DNA of 64,000 nt from Neorhizobium alkalisoli (GCF_002968635.1 NZ_PVBN01000004.1:372001-436000), one strand, 5' to 3'. Counted from the first letter of the stretch, positions 8,897-17,861 are shown. Numbers and translations are program-made. The notes: a model not told the origin generated them from the letters alone.

Positions 8897-8962
8897 CTTC
8901 CGGATCTGCTCTCTCGCAGAGCACTAGACCCGGACCCGGTTTGTCGCTCCCGGGTCCTGGGT
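8897..8962 (+). repeat. Structured intergenic element, copy 1 (two hairpins)
   Basis: Hairpin A pairs TCTGC (8905-8909) with GCAGA (8916-8920). Hairpin B spans 8928-8962: ACCC + GGACCCGG pairs with CCGGGTCC + GGGT, with one T bulged at 8958. The same layout and flanking 'ccttccgg.tctg' recur at 18818-18885, where the B stem differs by compensating changes. It lies 177 bp upstream of the UspA gene. It could be a structured RNA leader or a palindromic intergenic repeat. Confidence 0.65.
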
Positions 8963-9139
8963 GCTATCAACTAGCTCTGCTGTTGTGTGCGACGGATCGC
9001 GAAGTCGTAAGTTACATCCTGGAATTCCAGTTGATCTGCGATCTCGCGGAAAACGTGGCCTGCGGAGGCGCACGCCTGCCGCTGACGCGTCGGACCTCTA
9101 GGAATAGGCCGCCGTGTCTCAGATCATAGGAATGGAAAC

Positions 9140-10039
9140 ATGTTGAACCTTTCACGGGACATGGGGAGCGAAGCCATCGTTCACCGACCTCCCCGGCATA
9201 TTGTGCTTGCCACCGATTTTACGGCACGATGTGATCGTGCTCAGGACCGGGCGGTGCAACTTGCACTCGAATGGAATGCCAGTCTCACCGCCGTCCATGC
9301 GATCGACGATGTCCGCCTGATGGCAGACTCGCGATCCCGCTTTGCTTATCGGCGTGCTGCGCGTCGAAACATGGCTCGCCTGCGGGAAGAGTTCGCGGGG
9401 ATCGAGGGCCTCCGCTCGTCCGTTCATGTCGAAAAAGGTTTACCGGCAACGGTCGTTCAGACATTGGCCACGAGAGAGCGTGCGGATCTGATCGTCACCG
9501 GCCTCACAGGGAGCAAGATCCCCTGCGCGCTGCCATTTGACAACACTGTGAGCGCCTTGGCGCGGTTGTCCCCTGTTCCGGTGCTTGTGGTAAAGAAAAG
9601 GGTCATGGACACCGGTGCGCGAATGCTGCTGGCCTCTGACCTTACCGCGTCATCCAGACCTGCACTGCAGGTCGCCCTTCATTGGTTCTCGGACGCGCAG
9701 CACGGGTTGTTCCACGCGTTTGACCCGCCTTATAGAATGTGGGCGGACGAGAAGGCGGATTACGTTCGACAGGCCGAAACGTTCGCCATCGACGAATGCG
9801 CTCGATTCATAACCGAGACTATTGGCGCGCGCGTGCCCGATAGGTTCGAGATCAACGTCAAATGTGGCGACGTGGTGGAAGCTCTGCAATTGTTAGTTGA
9901 TGAGGGAGACGTCGATCTTGTCATCACCGGAACTCATGCGCGCTCAGGAATGATGAACATGCTGCTTGGCAGCGTGGCATCTCGGATAATGAATGAGATC
10001 CGAAGCGATGTGCTGGTGGTGCCAAGCAGCCTCCGTTGA
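9140..10039 (+). CDS. Tandem-domain universal stress protein (UspA family)
   Basis: 299 residues with two Usp domains (about 18-150 and 158-298). The first begins 'HIVLATDFTARCDRA'; the second begins 'MLLASDLTASSRPAL' and ends with the ATP-binding pattern of the UspFG/UspE type, 'GTHARSGMMNMLLGS'. The first domain lacks that motif, so only the second is likely to bind nucleotide. A cytoplasmic stress protein; it lies convergent with the pha operon and downstream of structured element copy 1. Confidence 0.93.
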   Translation: MLNLSRDMGSEAIVHRPPRHIVLATDFTARCDRAQDRAVQLALEWNASLTAVHAIDDVRLMADSRSRFAYRRAARRNMARLREEFAGIEGLRSSVHVEKGLPATVVQTLATRERADLIVTGLTGSKIPCALPFDNTVSALARLSPVPVLVVKKRVMDTGARMLLASDLTASSRPALQVALHWFSDAQHGLFHAFDPPYRMWADEKADYVRQAETFAIDECARFITETIGARVPDRFEINVKCGDVVEALQLLVDEGDVDLVITGTHARSGMMNMLLGSVASRIMNEIRSDVLVVPSSLR

Positions 10040-10110
10040 TCCCGCCCGTACTCCGTGCTACCGCCGGTCGGTTCCCGTCGTCCGGCGCGCGAGCGTCGAG
10101 CAAGAGCGGT

Positions 10111-10133
10111 TGCGGCGACCTCGCGTCGCCGCA
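10111..10133. terminator. Hairpin between convergent genes
   Basis: A perfect 9-bp stem, TGCGGCGAC / GTCGCCGCA, with a 5-base loop lies between the UspA stop (10039) and the phaG stop (10146), which converge. A bidirectional terminator or RNA-protecting hairpin is likely. No T-run flanks it. Confidence 0.45.
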
Positions 10134-10145
10134 CCAGCATCCAAA

Positions 10146-10508
10146 CTACAGTTTGACAGGACCGGTTCGCCGCGGCACCTTGGGATTGTTTTCGAACCTG
10201 TCGCGATGGAGCGCCGCCCGGGCAAGCAGCATGAACGTCACGGGAGTGGTGACAGTGATGAACACTCCGATCAGCACTTCGTGGGCTACCAGGCGACCGC
10301 CAGCCACGCTGAAGAACAGGATCGAAGCACACATGATGCCGCCCGTTCCCCAACTCGTAGCAAGCGTAGGCGCGTGGATACGTTCGTAGAATGTCGGCAG
10401 ACGTAAGAAACCGATCGCTCCGATTAGGGCTAATGCGGCCCCAGCAAGTACGAAAAACGCGACAACCACTGCCATCCATACGGGGATATCTGCGGCGGAA
10501 TAGATCAC
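10146..10508 (-). CDS. phaG: K+/H+ antiporter subunit G
   Basis: 120 residues. The GTG start at 10508 overlaps the phaF stop (GTGA) and has GGAGG 7 bases upstream; a longer upstream reading in the same frame is a shadow of phaF. Three membrane helices and 'GAIGFLRLPTFYERIHAPT' fit MnhG/PhaG. It is the last gene of the six-gene multisubunit monovalent cation/proton antiporter operon, needed for assembly of the complex in the inner membrane. Confidence 0.94.
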   Translation of the reverse strand: MIYSAADIPVWMAVVVAFFVLAGAALALIGAIGFLRLPTFYERIHAPTLATSWGTGGIMCASILFFSVAGGRLVAHEVLIGVFITVTTPVTFMLLARAALHRDRFENNPKVPRRTGPVKL

Positions 10509-10786
10509 TCGATCACCTCCCCGCGCATTAGGAACTTTGCCAAGGAAACACTGGAAACGAAGCCAATCAATCCGATGACCAAAGCGGCCTCGAAATAGAC
10601 AGTCTTGCCGGTGCCAATGCCGAAAGTGACAAGCAGCAGCATTGAGTTCACGTAGAGCGCATCGAGTCCGACAATCCGATCCTGGGCGCGGGGACCATAG
10701 AACATGCGCACTGACGAAATCGCCATCGCTGTCGTCAACATCAGTTGGGCGACGCTGACGGCGGTGAATAAGATGATCGCGCTCAT
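10505..10786 (-). CDS. phaF: K+/H+ antiporter subunit F
   Basis: 93 residues, three membrane helices, with 'RMFYGPRAQDRIVGLDAL' as the MrpF/PhaF signature. It overlaps its neighbours on both sides by 4 bases (phaE upstream, phaG downstream), showing tight translational coupling. A small membrane subunit of the Mrp/Pha antiporter; Mrp family work links subunit F to cholate or cation export, but here only its place in the complex can be inferred. Confidence 0.95.
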   Translation of the reverse strand: MSAIILFTAVSVAQLMLTTAMAISSVRMFYGPRAQDRIVGLDALYVNSMLLLVTFGIGTGKTVYFEAALVIGLIGFVSSVSLAKFLMRGEVIE

Positions 10787-11259
10787 GAGAAAATCTCCAG
10801 CAACAGCTTTTCGTAACGATTCTTAAGAAGATCGCGCCACTCGTCATCATCGACGAGATCAAGCACATGCAGGAGCACAGAGCTGTTGCGCGAGTCGTAT
10901 TCCAACCAGGCAGAGCCTGGAGTCCCCGTCACGATGATAGACAGGATTGCCAGAGCAGTAGGATCCCTCAGTTCAAGTGGAACATTGATAAATGCGGATC
11001 GATGCTCCTTGGCTCGCCCCTGTAGAATGACGCGGCTGACGGCAATGTTGGAGCGGATGATATCCAGCATCACCACGCCGAAAAGTTTCGGCAGGAGGTA
11101 CCATCTGCGCAGCTTCGGCTTGTCCGGTCGCAAGGCCGCCATCGCCCAGCTCGAGCAGACCGCGACCATGCCACCAAGCAGCACGTGCCCGAGTGTGAAG
11201 CGGTTGAGCAGGAGCCACATCACCAGCAAGAAGACCGTCAAGAGCGGGTAAGGCAACAT
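10783..11259 (-). CDS. phaE: K+/H+ antiporter subunit E
   Basis: 158 residues from the ATG at 11259 ('MLPYPLLTVFLLVMW'), one base after the phaD stop region. A longer frame runs back into phaD and is not used. Two N-terminal membrane helices are followed by a cytoplasmic domain with 'ILSIIVTGTPGSAWLEYD', the MnhE/MrpE signature. Part of the Pha antiporter; it overlaps phaF by 4 bases. Confidence 0.95.
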   Translation of the reverse strand: MLPYPLLTVFLLVMWLLLNRFTLGHVLLGGMVAVCSSWAMAALRPDKPKLRRWYLLPKLFGVVMLDIIRSNIAVSRVILQGRAKEHRSAFINVPLELRDPTALAILSIIVTGTPGSAWLEYDSRNSSVLLHVLDLVDDDEWRDLLKNRYEKLLLEIFS

Positions 11260-11260
11260 G

Positions 11261-12883
11261 TCACTCTCCCGGAGCTGCAGTGTGGTCTCGCCGCGATTTT
11301 TGGGGAGCCACGCCTTGGACAGCCTTGATGTAGATACCTGGATCGACAATCGAGCGCACGGCTGCATCAGCGTAGGCAAGTGCTGGCCCGGCTTTGACAG
11401 TTAACGTAGCAGTTATGGTCAGGAGCAGCATTATCGGGACGATCTCCATGACCAGGACTCGCGGCACAGTTCCCTCGATCGAGCTCCAGAACGCGCGGAT
11501 CCCGGCGCGCGTCAGCGCAATGAGCGTGGCTAAGCCACCGAGGATGACCAGGGTGACGAATATCAGCGCGCCTCCGGTCGGCGACGATCCAACTGACCCG
11601 GTGCCGATCAACGCGGACAGCATGACGAACTTGGCGACGAAGCCTGACAGGGGGGGAAGGCCAGACAGAAGGATCGCGCAGGAAGCAAAACAGATACCTA
11701 ACACCGCAAGTGTTGCGGGCATTGTGGTTCCCTGACCCTCTTCGGGCACCTCGTTGTCTGCATCGCCGTAGAGTTCCATTGTCACCGCCAGAACTGAAGC
11801 CCCGGCATCCTGGCCTCTTTCGACCAGCTCAACCAGCATGAAGAACGCCCCCAGTGTCAGGGTAGAACTGAGAAGGTAGAGAAGTGCTCCCGAGGTCGCA
11901 GCTTCATCATGCAATCCGGTGATTGCCAAAAGGGTGCCCGACGAGACAAGCACCGAATAGGCACCAATTCGCCCTAATGCCTGCGACGCCAAAACACCTA
12001 TCGTTCCGAAGGCCAATGTAGCCAGGCCGCCATAGAGGAGCACGCCGGAGCCAAATCCAGCCGACGGTCCTTCGGCAAAGAGCAGCAACGTTAGGCGGAT
12101 GATGATGTAGATGCCCACCTTGCTCATCAACGTGAGAATTGCAGCCACCGGGGCTGCAGCCACACTGTAGGCGCTCGGAAGCCAGAAGCAGAGGGGCCAC
12201 ATCCCGGCCTTGACAAGAAAGGCGACGCCAAGCACCGCGGCCCCGGCTTCCATCAGTAGGCGTCGGTCGGGCTCGATCGTTGGGAGACGTTCTGCAAGGT
12301 CGGCCATGTTCAGCGTCCCGGTCGTCCCGTAGATGAGGCTGACACCGATCAGAAACAGAAGGGCGGCGGCGAGGTTAATTGCGATGTAGTGCATGCCGGC
12401 CTTGACCCGAAGTGGGCCGGAGCCATGCAGGATCAGTCCATAGGACGCCGCCAGCATCACCTCGAAAAAGACGAACAAGTTGAACAGATCACCTGTCAGG
12501 AAGGCGCCGTTCAGACCCATCAATAGAAACTGATAAAGACTGTGGAAATGTGCGCCGGCGGAGTGCCAGCGTGCCAGTGCAAACGACAGGACCGGGACTG
12601 CGAGGAGTGCCGTCAGGACCACCATGAGGGCAGATAAGCGATCAAGCACGAGAACGATGCCGAAGGGCGCAGCCCAGTTGCCGACCAAATAGACGGCTCC
12701 AAATCTGCTTTCTCCCGATGCCGCCATCAGCAGGAGGGAGACCGCGCCCAGAGCTATGGTCGCCGCCAGACTGACCATCGCCTTCACGGATCGTTGTCGG
12801 TCAGGAATGAACAGAAGGCCAGCACCGGCAATGAGGGGGATCAGGATCGGGAGAACGATGAGGTGCTGCGGCCATGCGATCAT
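11261..12883 (-). CDS. phaD: K+/H+ antiporter subunit D
   Basis: 540 residues with about 14 membrane helices. It belongs to the NuoL/M/N-like proton-pumping family; 'KAGMWPLCFWLPSAYSVAA' contains the conserved channel Lys, and 'ASYGLILHGSG' is typical of MrpD. With PhaAB it forms the ion-translocating core. It overlaps phaC by 4 bases and is followed after 1 base by phaE. Confidence 0.96.
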   Translation of the reverse strand: MIAWPQHLIVLPILIPLIAGAGLLFIPDRQRSVKAMVSLAATIALGAVSLLLMAASGESRFGAVYLVGNWAAPFGIVLVLDRLSALMVVLTALLAVPVLSFALARWHSAGAHFHSLYQFLLMGLNGAFLTGDLFNLFVFFEVMLAASYGLILHGSGPLRVKAGMHYIAINLAAALLFLIGVSLIYGTTGTLNMADLAERLPTIEPDRRLLMEAGAAVLGVAFLVKAGMWPLCFWLPSAYSVAAAPVAAILTLMSKVGIYIIIRLTLLLFAEGPSAGFGSGVLLYGGLATLAFGTIGVLASQALGRIGAYSVLVSSGTLLAITGLHDEAATSGALLYLLSSTLTLGAFFMLVELVERGQDAGASVLAVTMELYGDADNEVPEEGQGTTMPATLAVLGICFASCAILLSGLPPLSGFVAKFVMLSALIGTGSVGSSPTGGALIFVTLVILGGLATLIALTRAGIRAFWSSIEGTVPRVLVMEIVPIMLLLTITATLTVKAGPALAYADAAVRSIVDPGIYIKAVQGVAPQKSRRDHTAAPGE

Positions 12884-13221
12884 CTGGGGTCGCTCCTTCC
12901 GTCGACATGGTCGCTACCGGTGAGCCCACGGGAAGCAAGCAGGACCACGAGGAACAAAGCGGTTGTCGCAAAACCTATGACGATCGCCGTGAGCACAAGC
13001 GCTTGTGGAACGGGATCGGCCAGCAATGCAACCGACGCACCTTCCGTGAGGAGGGGAGGCTCGTCCGACTTGACACCTCCCACACCGAAGATGAACAGGT
13101 TGACGGCATAAGACAAAAGAGAGAGCCCGACGATCACCTGATAGGTTCTCGGACGAAGGAGCAGCCAGACGCCGCAGGCTGTCATGAAGCCGATCGCTGC
13201 AGACAGTACGAGTTCCATCAA
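12880..13221 (-). CDS. phaC: K+/H+ antiporter subunit C
   Basis: 113 residues, three membrane helices, NuoK-like. 'YQVIVGLSLLSYAVNLFIF' and 'VLTAIVIGFATTALFLVV' match MnhC/MrpC. It overlaps both phaAB (4 bases) and phaD (4 bases). In the Mrp/Pha complex this subunit is the counterpart of NuoK. Confidence 0.95.
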   Translation of the reverse strand: MMELVLSAAIGFMTACGVWLLLRPRTYQVIVGLSLLSYAVNLFIFGVGGVKSDEPPLLTEGASVALLADPVPQALVLTAIVIGFATTALFLVVLLASRGLTGSDHVDGRSDPR

Positions 13222-16109
13222 GGCGCTCCTTCTTTAGCTTCGTCCATGGCCCGAATTCGATTGATCCGGATGGACTGATGAGCGAGTGCCACGAGAATGA
13301 GAACGGTGGAGCCCACGACCAGGAGGAACACGCCAAGATCGAAGATCATCGCCGTAGCCGCCGGCACCTTTCCGATCAAGGGGAGGTCCAGATAGCGGGA
13401 ATGTGAGGTCAGGAACGGATATCCGAACAGCCACGCTCCGATGCCTGTCCCTCCTGCTGTGATTAGGCCAGACGCCATCCAACGCAGGGGTAGCACACGG
13501 ATACGGTCCTCGGCCCAGCGTGTGCCCCCTGCCAGGTATTGCAGCAGAAATGCGATCGACATCGTCAAGCCTGCAGAGAAACCGCCGCCTGGCAGGTCGT
13601 GGCCGCGGATGAAGATATAGACCGCCAACGTAATGACCACCGGAAACAGCCATTGCATGATGACCGAGGGTACCAACAGATAGTCGCGCACTGTGTCACC
13701 GGCGTCACGATCTGGCTGTTGCTCGTCGAAAAGCGCTTGGACCTGTTGCTGTTCGGGCGCAGCCAGGCTGTCGGGGGCGGGACGGAAGCGGCGCAGGAGG
13801 GCGTATACGGTGAGGGCAACAATGCCGAGAACGGTAATCTCTCCAAGGGTGTCGAAGCCCCGGAAGTCGACGAGGATCACATTCACAACGTTGCGGCCGC
13901 CGCCCTGTGTATAGGCATTGTTTAGAAAGAAGTTGGCGATCGTATCCGGTACGGTCATCGTCATCACAGCGTAGGAGATGAAGGCCATCCCGACACCACA
14001 GGCGGCGGCAAGCACGAAGTCGCGGAATCGTCGGAACCGCGCACGAAAAGTCATCTCGTCCTTAAGGTCCCCGACGCGTTTCGGCAGCCATCGCAGGCCG
14101 AGAAGAATCAGGACAGTAGTCACGATTTCGACCAGCAACTGGGTCAGGGCGAGATCCGGCGCGGAAAGCCATAGAAAGGTAATGCAAACGATCAGTCCGA
14201 CGCCACCCAGCATGACGAGCGCTGCCAAGCGGTGGTATTTAGCGAGATAGGCCGTTCCGATCGCCAAGCAGCAGCCGATTGTCCAGATTCCGAGAAAAGC
14301 GGCATCGAGGTCGGAGGGAGATAGCATCCGCGACTGAAATCCCGCGAGGTAGAGCGGCAAAAAAGCGGCTAGGAAGCCGAGGAATGTAATCCATCTAAGC
14401 TGTGGTTGCAGGCTCCGTGTCCCAAGTCGGCTCTCCAGGCTTCTCGCCCAGCGCCATGATAAGGTCACGAGAACTCGTTCGAAGATCCGTTGGCCGGCCA
14501 AGTGCCGAAACACGGGCGTGCCTTCGCAGCGCGAAAAATATGACCGAAAGCCCACATAGATTGCGCATCCAGTTGTCATCGCGACCAGGCTCATGAGCAG
14601 CGGGACGTTGAAACCGTGCCAGACCGAGAGGCTGTATTGCGGCGTGGACTGGCCGAGGACACTGACGGCAGCAGCGTGCAGGAAAGGGCCGATGGTGAAG
14701 TTCGGAAATATACCGACAACCAAACAGGCGATGACCAGGAAATCTATTGGAAAACGCATCCAATGGGGCGGCTCCTGGGGAGCCTGGTTGGGAAGACCCA
14801 TGGGCGGCGGCCCAAAGAACACTGAGTGAATGAACCTGAGTGAATAGGCGACACTGAAGGCACTTGCGATCACGGCCAGATAGGGTGTCGCCGTATCCAG
14901 CCATGAATTGGCATGCGTCTCGACGGCCTCCGCGAAGAACATCTCCTTGGAGAGGAAGCCATTCAGGAGCGGGACGCCCGCCATGGCGGCGCTGGCGACC
15001 ATGGCAAGCCGACCGGTGATTGGCAGATATCGCAACAATCCACTGAGCCGGCGCATGTCCCTTGTACCGGTCTCGTGATCGATGATCCCTGCCGCCATGA
15101 ACAGAGAGGCCTTGAAGGTGGCGTGGTTGACCATATGGAAGATCGCCGCAACCGTGGCAACCGGACTTCCCAAGCTCAGGAGCGTGGTGATCAGCCCAAG
15201 ATGGCTGATCGTGGAAAATGCCAACAGGCCCTTCAGGTCCTGCTGGAACATAGCAAAATAGGACCCGAGAAGAAGGGTTGATACGCCTGCGAGGCCGACA
15301 AGCATAAACCATTCATAGGTTCCAGAAAGCGCTGGCGAGAGGCGTGCCAGAAGGAACACGCCTGCCTTGACCATTGTCGCGGAATGAAGATAGGCCGAAA
15401 CAGGCGTGGGAGCTGCCATCGCGTTCGGCAGCCAGAAATGAAACGGGAACTGCGCGCTCTTTGTAAATGCGCCGAGCAGAATCAAGATCAGGCAGGTCAG
15501 ATAGAGCGGATGAGCCGTGATCGCTTCTGCCGATGAGAGGATAACATCGAGATCATAGCTGCCTGCGATGTTTCCGAGGATCACCAACCCGACCAGCAAG
15601 CAAAAGCCACCGGTTGCGGTTACGGTCAGAGCCATGCGGGCGCCATCGCGGGCTGCCGGGTTCTGATTCCAGTAGCTGATCAACAGGAACGACGTAAGGC
15701 TTGTAAGTTCCCAGAAGACGGAGAGCAGGATGACGTTGCCGGAAAAAACGATCCCCAACATCGATCCCATGAATGCCAGGAGAAAGGAGAAGAACCGAGG
15801 TACGGGGCCCTCTTCGGACATGTAGTAGCGCGCGTACAGCACAACCAGGACCCCGATGATCCCAACCAACATTGCGAACAACCAAGCGAAACCATCTACC
15901 CGAAGGTTCAGGTTGACGCCTAGCTGGGGCAGCCACTCGATCTCGAACCGGACAACGCCTCCGTTGGCGACAGATGGATAAAGAGCGGCTGTCATGAGCA
16001 CGACAGTTGCAGCCACGAAGCCAGCAATCGAGGCAGGCAGGAGCCTGGAGTTGGTGCGAAGCAAAAATGCCGTCAGCAAACTTCCAACAAACGGCAGGAT
16101 CACTACCAT
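13218..16109 (-). CDS. phaAB: Fused K+/H+ antiporter subunits A and B
   Basis: 963 residues. About residues 1-620 are a NuoL-like MrpA domain with some 14-16 helices, including 'KSAQFPFHFWLPNAMAAPTPVSAYLHSATMVKAG', quoted here only as its two short parts: the quinone-site Lys loop and the HSATMVKAG helix. About residues 800-940 are the MrpB domain ('LYIFIRGHDLPGGGF'-type motif). The A-B fusion is the form described for rhizobial pha systems, where the antiporter supports K+ efflux and pH adaptation. First gene of the operon; its promoter region (16110-16243) is shared with a divergent XRE gene. Confidence 0.95.
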   Translation of the reverse strand: MVVILPFVGSLLTAFLLRTNSRLLPASIAGFVAATVVLMTAALYPSVANGGVVRFEIEWLPQLGVNLNLRVDGFAWLFAMLVGIIGVLVVLYARYYMSEEGPVPRFFSFLLAFMGSMLGIVFSGNVILLSVFWELTSLTSFLLISYWNQNPAARDGARMALTVTATGGFCLLVGLVILGNIAGSYDLDVILSSAEAITAHPLYLTCLILILLGAFTKSAQFPFHFWLPNAMAAPTPVSAYLHSATMVKAGVFLLARLSPALSGTYEWFMLVGLAGVSTLLLGSYFAMFQQDLKGLLAFSTISHLGLITTLLSLGSPVATVAAIFHMVNHATFKASLFMAAGIIDHETGTRDMRRLSGLLRYLPITGRLAMVASAAMAGVPLLNGFLSKEMFFAEAVETHANSWLDTATPYLAVIASAFSVAYSLRFIHSVFFGPPPMGLPNQAPQEPPHWMRFPIDFLVIACLVVGIFPNFTIGPFLHAAAVSVLGQSTPQYSLSVWHGFNVPLLMSLVAMTTGCAIYVGFRSYFSRCEGTPVFRHLAGQRIFERVLVTLSWRWARSLESRLGTRSLQPQLRWITFLGFLAAFLPLYLAGFQSRMLSPSDLDAAFLGIWTIGCCLAIGTAYLAKYHRLAALVMLGGVGLIVCITFLWLSAPDLALTQLLVEIVTTVLILLGLRWLPKRVGDLKDEMTFRARFRRFRDFVLAAACGVGMAFISYAVMTMTVPDTIANFFLNNAYTQGGGRNVVNVILVDFRGFDTLGEITVLGIVALTVYALLRRFRPAPDSLAAPEQQQVQALFDEQQPDRDAGDTVRDYLLVPSVIMQWLFPVVITLAVYIFIRGHDLPGGGFSAGLTMSIAFLLQYLAGGTRWAEDRIRVLPLRWMASGLITAGGTGIGAWLFGYPFLTSHSRYLDLPLIGKVPAATAMIFDLGVFLLVVGSTVLILVALAHQSIRINRIRAMDEAKEGAP

Positions 16110-16243
16110 TAGGGGTATGGTTGACGCGGTATTTATCCCAATTGCTACTTCTCCTGATCTCTCCAGGCACCGATCTAAACTGCTGTAAGCCTTCCGAATC
16201 TCTTCGGGGTGCTTTCAAGGCCCTGGGTTGAGTTTCGCCCATT

Positions 16244-16528
16244 ATGGGATATATCAGTGATATGGGTCGTGCCACAGAAGAAGTCAGCCTCACCCCGGCA
16301 TTATGTCGCGCCGCTCGCGGGTTGCTCGATTGGACCCAGGAGGATCTGGCCGCGCGCTCGTTAGTCTCCCGCAGCACCATCCGGGACTTCGAGGGGGAGC
16401 GCCACGGACTGCATCGCGCGACCGAGGCGCAGCTACTCATGGCCCTCACACAAGGAGGCGTTATGTTCCTTAACGTTCAGGGCTGCGGTACGGGGCTCTG
16501 TAGCGCGAGCGGTGCGTCGTCCGGATAG
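16244..16528 (+). CDS. Small XRE-type helix-turn-helix regulator
   Basis: 94 residues; an ATG 6 codons later is an alternative start, and neither has a strong ribosome-binding site. 'LCRAARGLLDWTQEDLAARS' and 'SRSTIRDFEGE' form the helix-turn-helix, nearly identical to the gene at 17005. The C-terminus 'GGVMFLNVQGCGTGLCSA' matches the C-terminal motif of all three XRE paralogues here. Divergent from phaAB with a 134-bp shared spacer, so it may control the antiporter operon (inference). Confidence 0.85.
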   Translation: MGYISDMGRATEEVSLTPALCRAARGLLDWTQEDLAARSLVSRSTIRDFEGERHGLHRATEAQLLMALTQGGVMFLNVQGCGTGLCSASGASSG

Positions 16529-17004
16529 CCGAACCCATGTTTGCCGACCTAGTGTCTAAGCGCCCTGGGTCCGTCTCTATAAGGCGTGCGACTTGCCTGG
16601 CCGGCGGCAGTCGCGATGATCGCGCAACCTGTGCGGTTTATTAGAGCTTTGATCTTGACCCCTCCAGAGGGCGGCTCGCCCCTTTGCGGAGGGAACCGCT
16701 TCAACAAGTCCCCGCCACGCCCATTCAGGGAGAGCCTGTAGCCCGCAGCCGCGGCCAGAACCAGACCAGCCCTCGGATCGACTATCCCTAAGCCGGGTCT
16801 GACGATGACAGGACCTCCAATGAGACCTCCGACGGTGGCGAAGATCCGTTGTCCAGACCGACTCTCCTTCACGAATTTCCAGACGAAGAACGCCGCCGAG
16901 AATGGACACCAAGGCGAGCGGCAAGGAGAACGATACCTATGTCCCGAAATATTGCGCCGTGAAGTGCACCACATTCCGAAGGATGTGCAGCCTGACGTTA
17001 ATGG
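16529..17004. other. 476-bp region without a clear gene
   Basis: A minus-strand frame (16549-16974) contains a glycine-rich stretch 'GGLIGGPVIVRPGLG' but has no recognisable family and weak start signals. Overlapping frames differ across the region, so a decayed gene is possible. Nothing firmer can be supported. Confidence 0.4.
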
Positions 17005-17403
17005 TTAGAAAAGAGTCTTGAGAAGCATAGCCTCTGAAAGTGGCTCGGGGCATTCGAAAGCCCAGATGCCGAGGCCGATGCCCGGAAGATGCATCAACAC
17101 AAGCCCCTCCTTTTCGAACGCCGAACAGATCTGGAAGGCAGTTTGCCGGGGGATGGCGCGCTTGCCGCCCTCGAAGTCCCGTATCGTTGACCGGGATATA
17201 GCCGAACGGTCGGCCAACTCCTCTTGAGTCCACGCCAGCGCCCCACGGGCGGCACGGCACAGTGCAGGAGAGAGCGCCGGAAGACCAGTCAAGGTCGGGT
17301 CGTCACGACGACCGTCGTCCGCAGCCGCCGCACCATCTAACGGGGCATCGGCGACGGAGCCCTTCAACGCTGGAAGATCGCGCATGTTATCTGAGCGCTC
17401 CAT
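17005..17403 (-). CDS. XRE-type helix-turn-helix regulator
   Basis: 132 residues: an acidic, low-complexity N-terminal extension of about 45 residues, then 'LCRAARGALAWTQEELADRS' and 'SRSTIRDFEGGKRAI' (helix-turn-helix), ending in 'GLVLMHLPGIGLGIWAF'. It is closely related to the protein at 16244, including the same recognition helix, so the two may bind the same sites. AAGGAGG lies just upstream of the ATG. A 59-residue Cys-rich ORF upstream overlaps the start by 17 bases and may be co-translated. Confidence 0.88.
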   Translation of the reverse strand: MERSDNMRDLPALKGSVADAPLDGAAAADDGRRDDPTLTGLPALSPALCRAARGALAWTQEELADRSAISRSTIRDFEGGKRAIPRQTAFQICSAFEKEGLVLMHLPGIGLGIWAFECPEPLSEAMLLKTLF

Positions 17404-17566
17404 TCCGGTCCTCCTTTATCGACGATAGGGTAGATGGGAGGGTAGGAGAGATTGCTCCCGCCGTTTGGGTGGCAGGCGGGTGAGCGCACCAGGGGCATCG
17501 CGTGGCTGCGCGTGGCAACCTGCGGAAACAATCACGACAACAATATCTGTTGCTGACGGGCATCAT
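17387..17566 (-). CDS. Small zinc-ribbon-like protein
   Basis: 59 residues from an ATG that has AGGAG 7 bases upstream. 'CCRDC' and, 11 residues later, 'CPWC' form a possible four-Cys zinc ribbon ('LPRAATRCPWCAHPP'), followed by a Thr/Ser-rich tail. The stop lies inside the start of the XRE gene (17-base overlap), which supports co-translation. Not recognised as a known family; it could also be a chance frame. Confidence 0.5.
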   Translation of the reverse strand: MMPVSNRYCCRDCFRRLPRAATRCPWCAHPPATQTAGAISPTLPSTLSSIKEDRNGALR

Positions 17567-17861
17567 ATCCAAGCTCCTCTGCCGGATGGGTCCGGTGAAC
17601 AAGACCTACTTTTGAAAAGATCGTGTTTTGCCCAGAGCGTGGAAGAGCTACTGCTGTCCACCGCCCCGGGTGGAGACATGTGCTTGAGTTTTGCTACCCA
17701 ATGCGGATATCAGCTCTGCCTGGTTCATGACGTGTAGATAGGTCCTCTGATATCTGGGACAAGCGCCGGAGACATTCCGCCGCACTCGGCGGCTTTCGCT
17801 GATACGAGGCGAGCACAGTCTCTGCTTCGAGAGAGTGACTGGGGCGATGTCCCTGTGGTCG

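Larger units (their letters stand above)
8510..9139. other. 630-bp intergenic region
   Basis: No convincing gene. It holds the terminator-like hairpin at 8707-8743, the duplicated structured element at 8897-8962, and a perfect 12-bp palindrome (CTGGAATTCCAG) near 9020. A 62-codon frame at 8941-9129 has no recognisable features and overlaps the structured element, so it is not called. Confidence 0.6.

Noticed and set aside
8941..9129. 62-codon ORF upstream of the UspA gene
   Set aside because: Begins inside hairpin B of the structured element and shows no protein features.
10509..10868. N-terminal 120-codon extension of phaG
   Set aside because: It lies entirely in another frame over phaF; the GTG at 10508 with GGAGG and a GTGA overlap is the natural start.
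14395..15312. Long minus-strand frame inside phaAB
   Set aside because: An out-of-frame shadow of the fused antiporter gene with no family motif.
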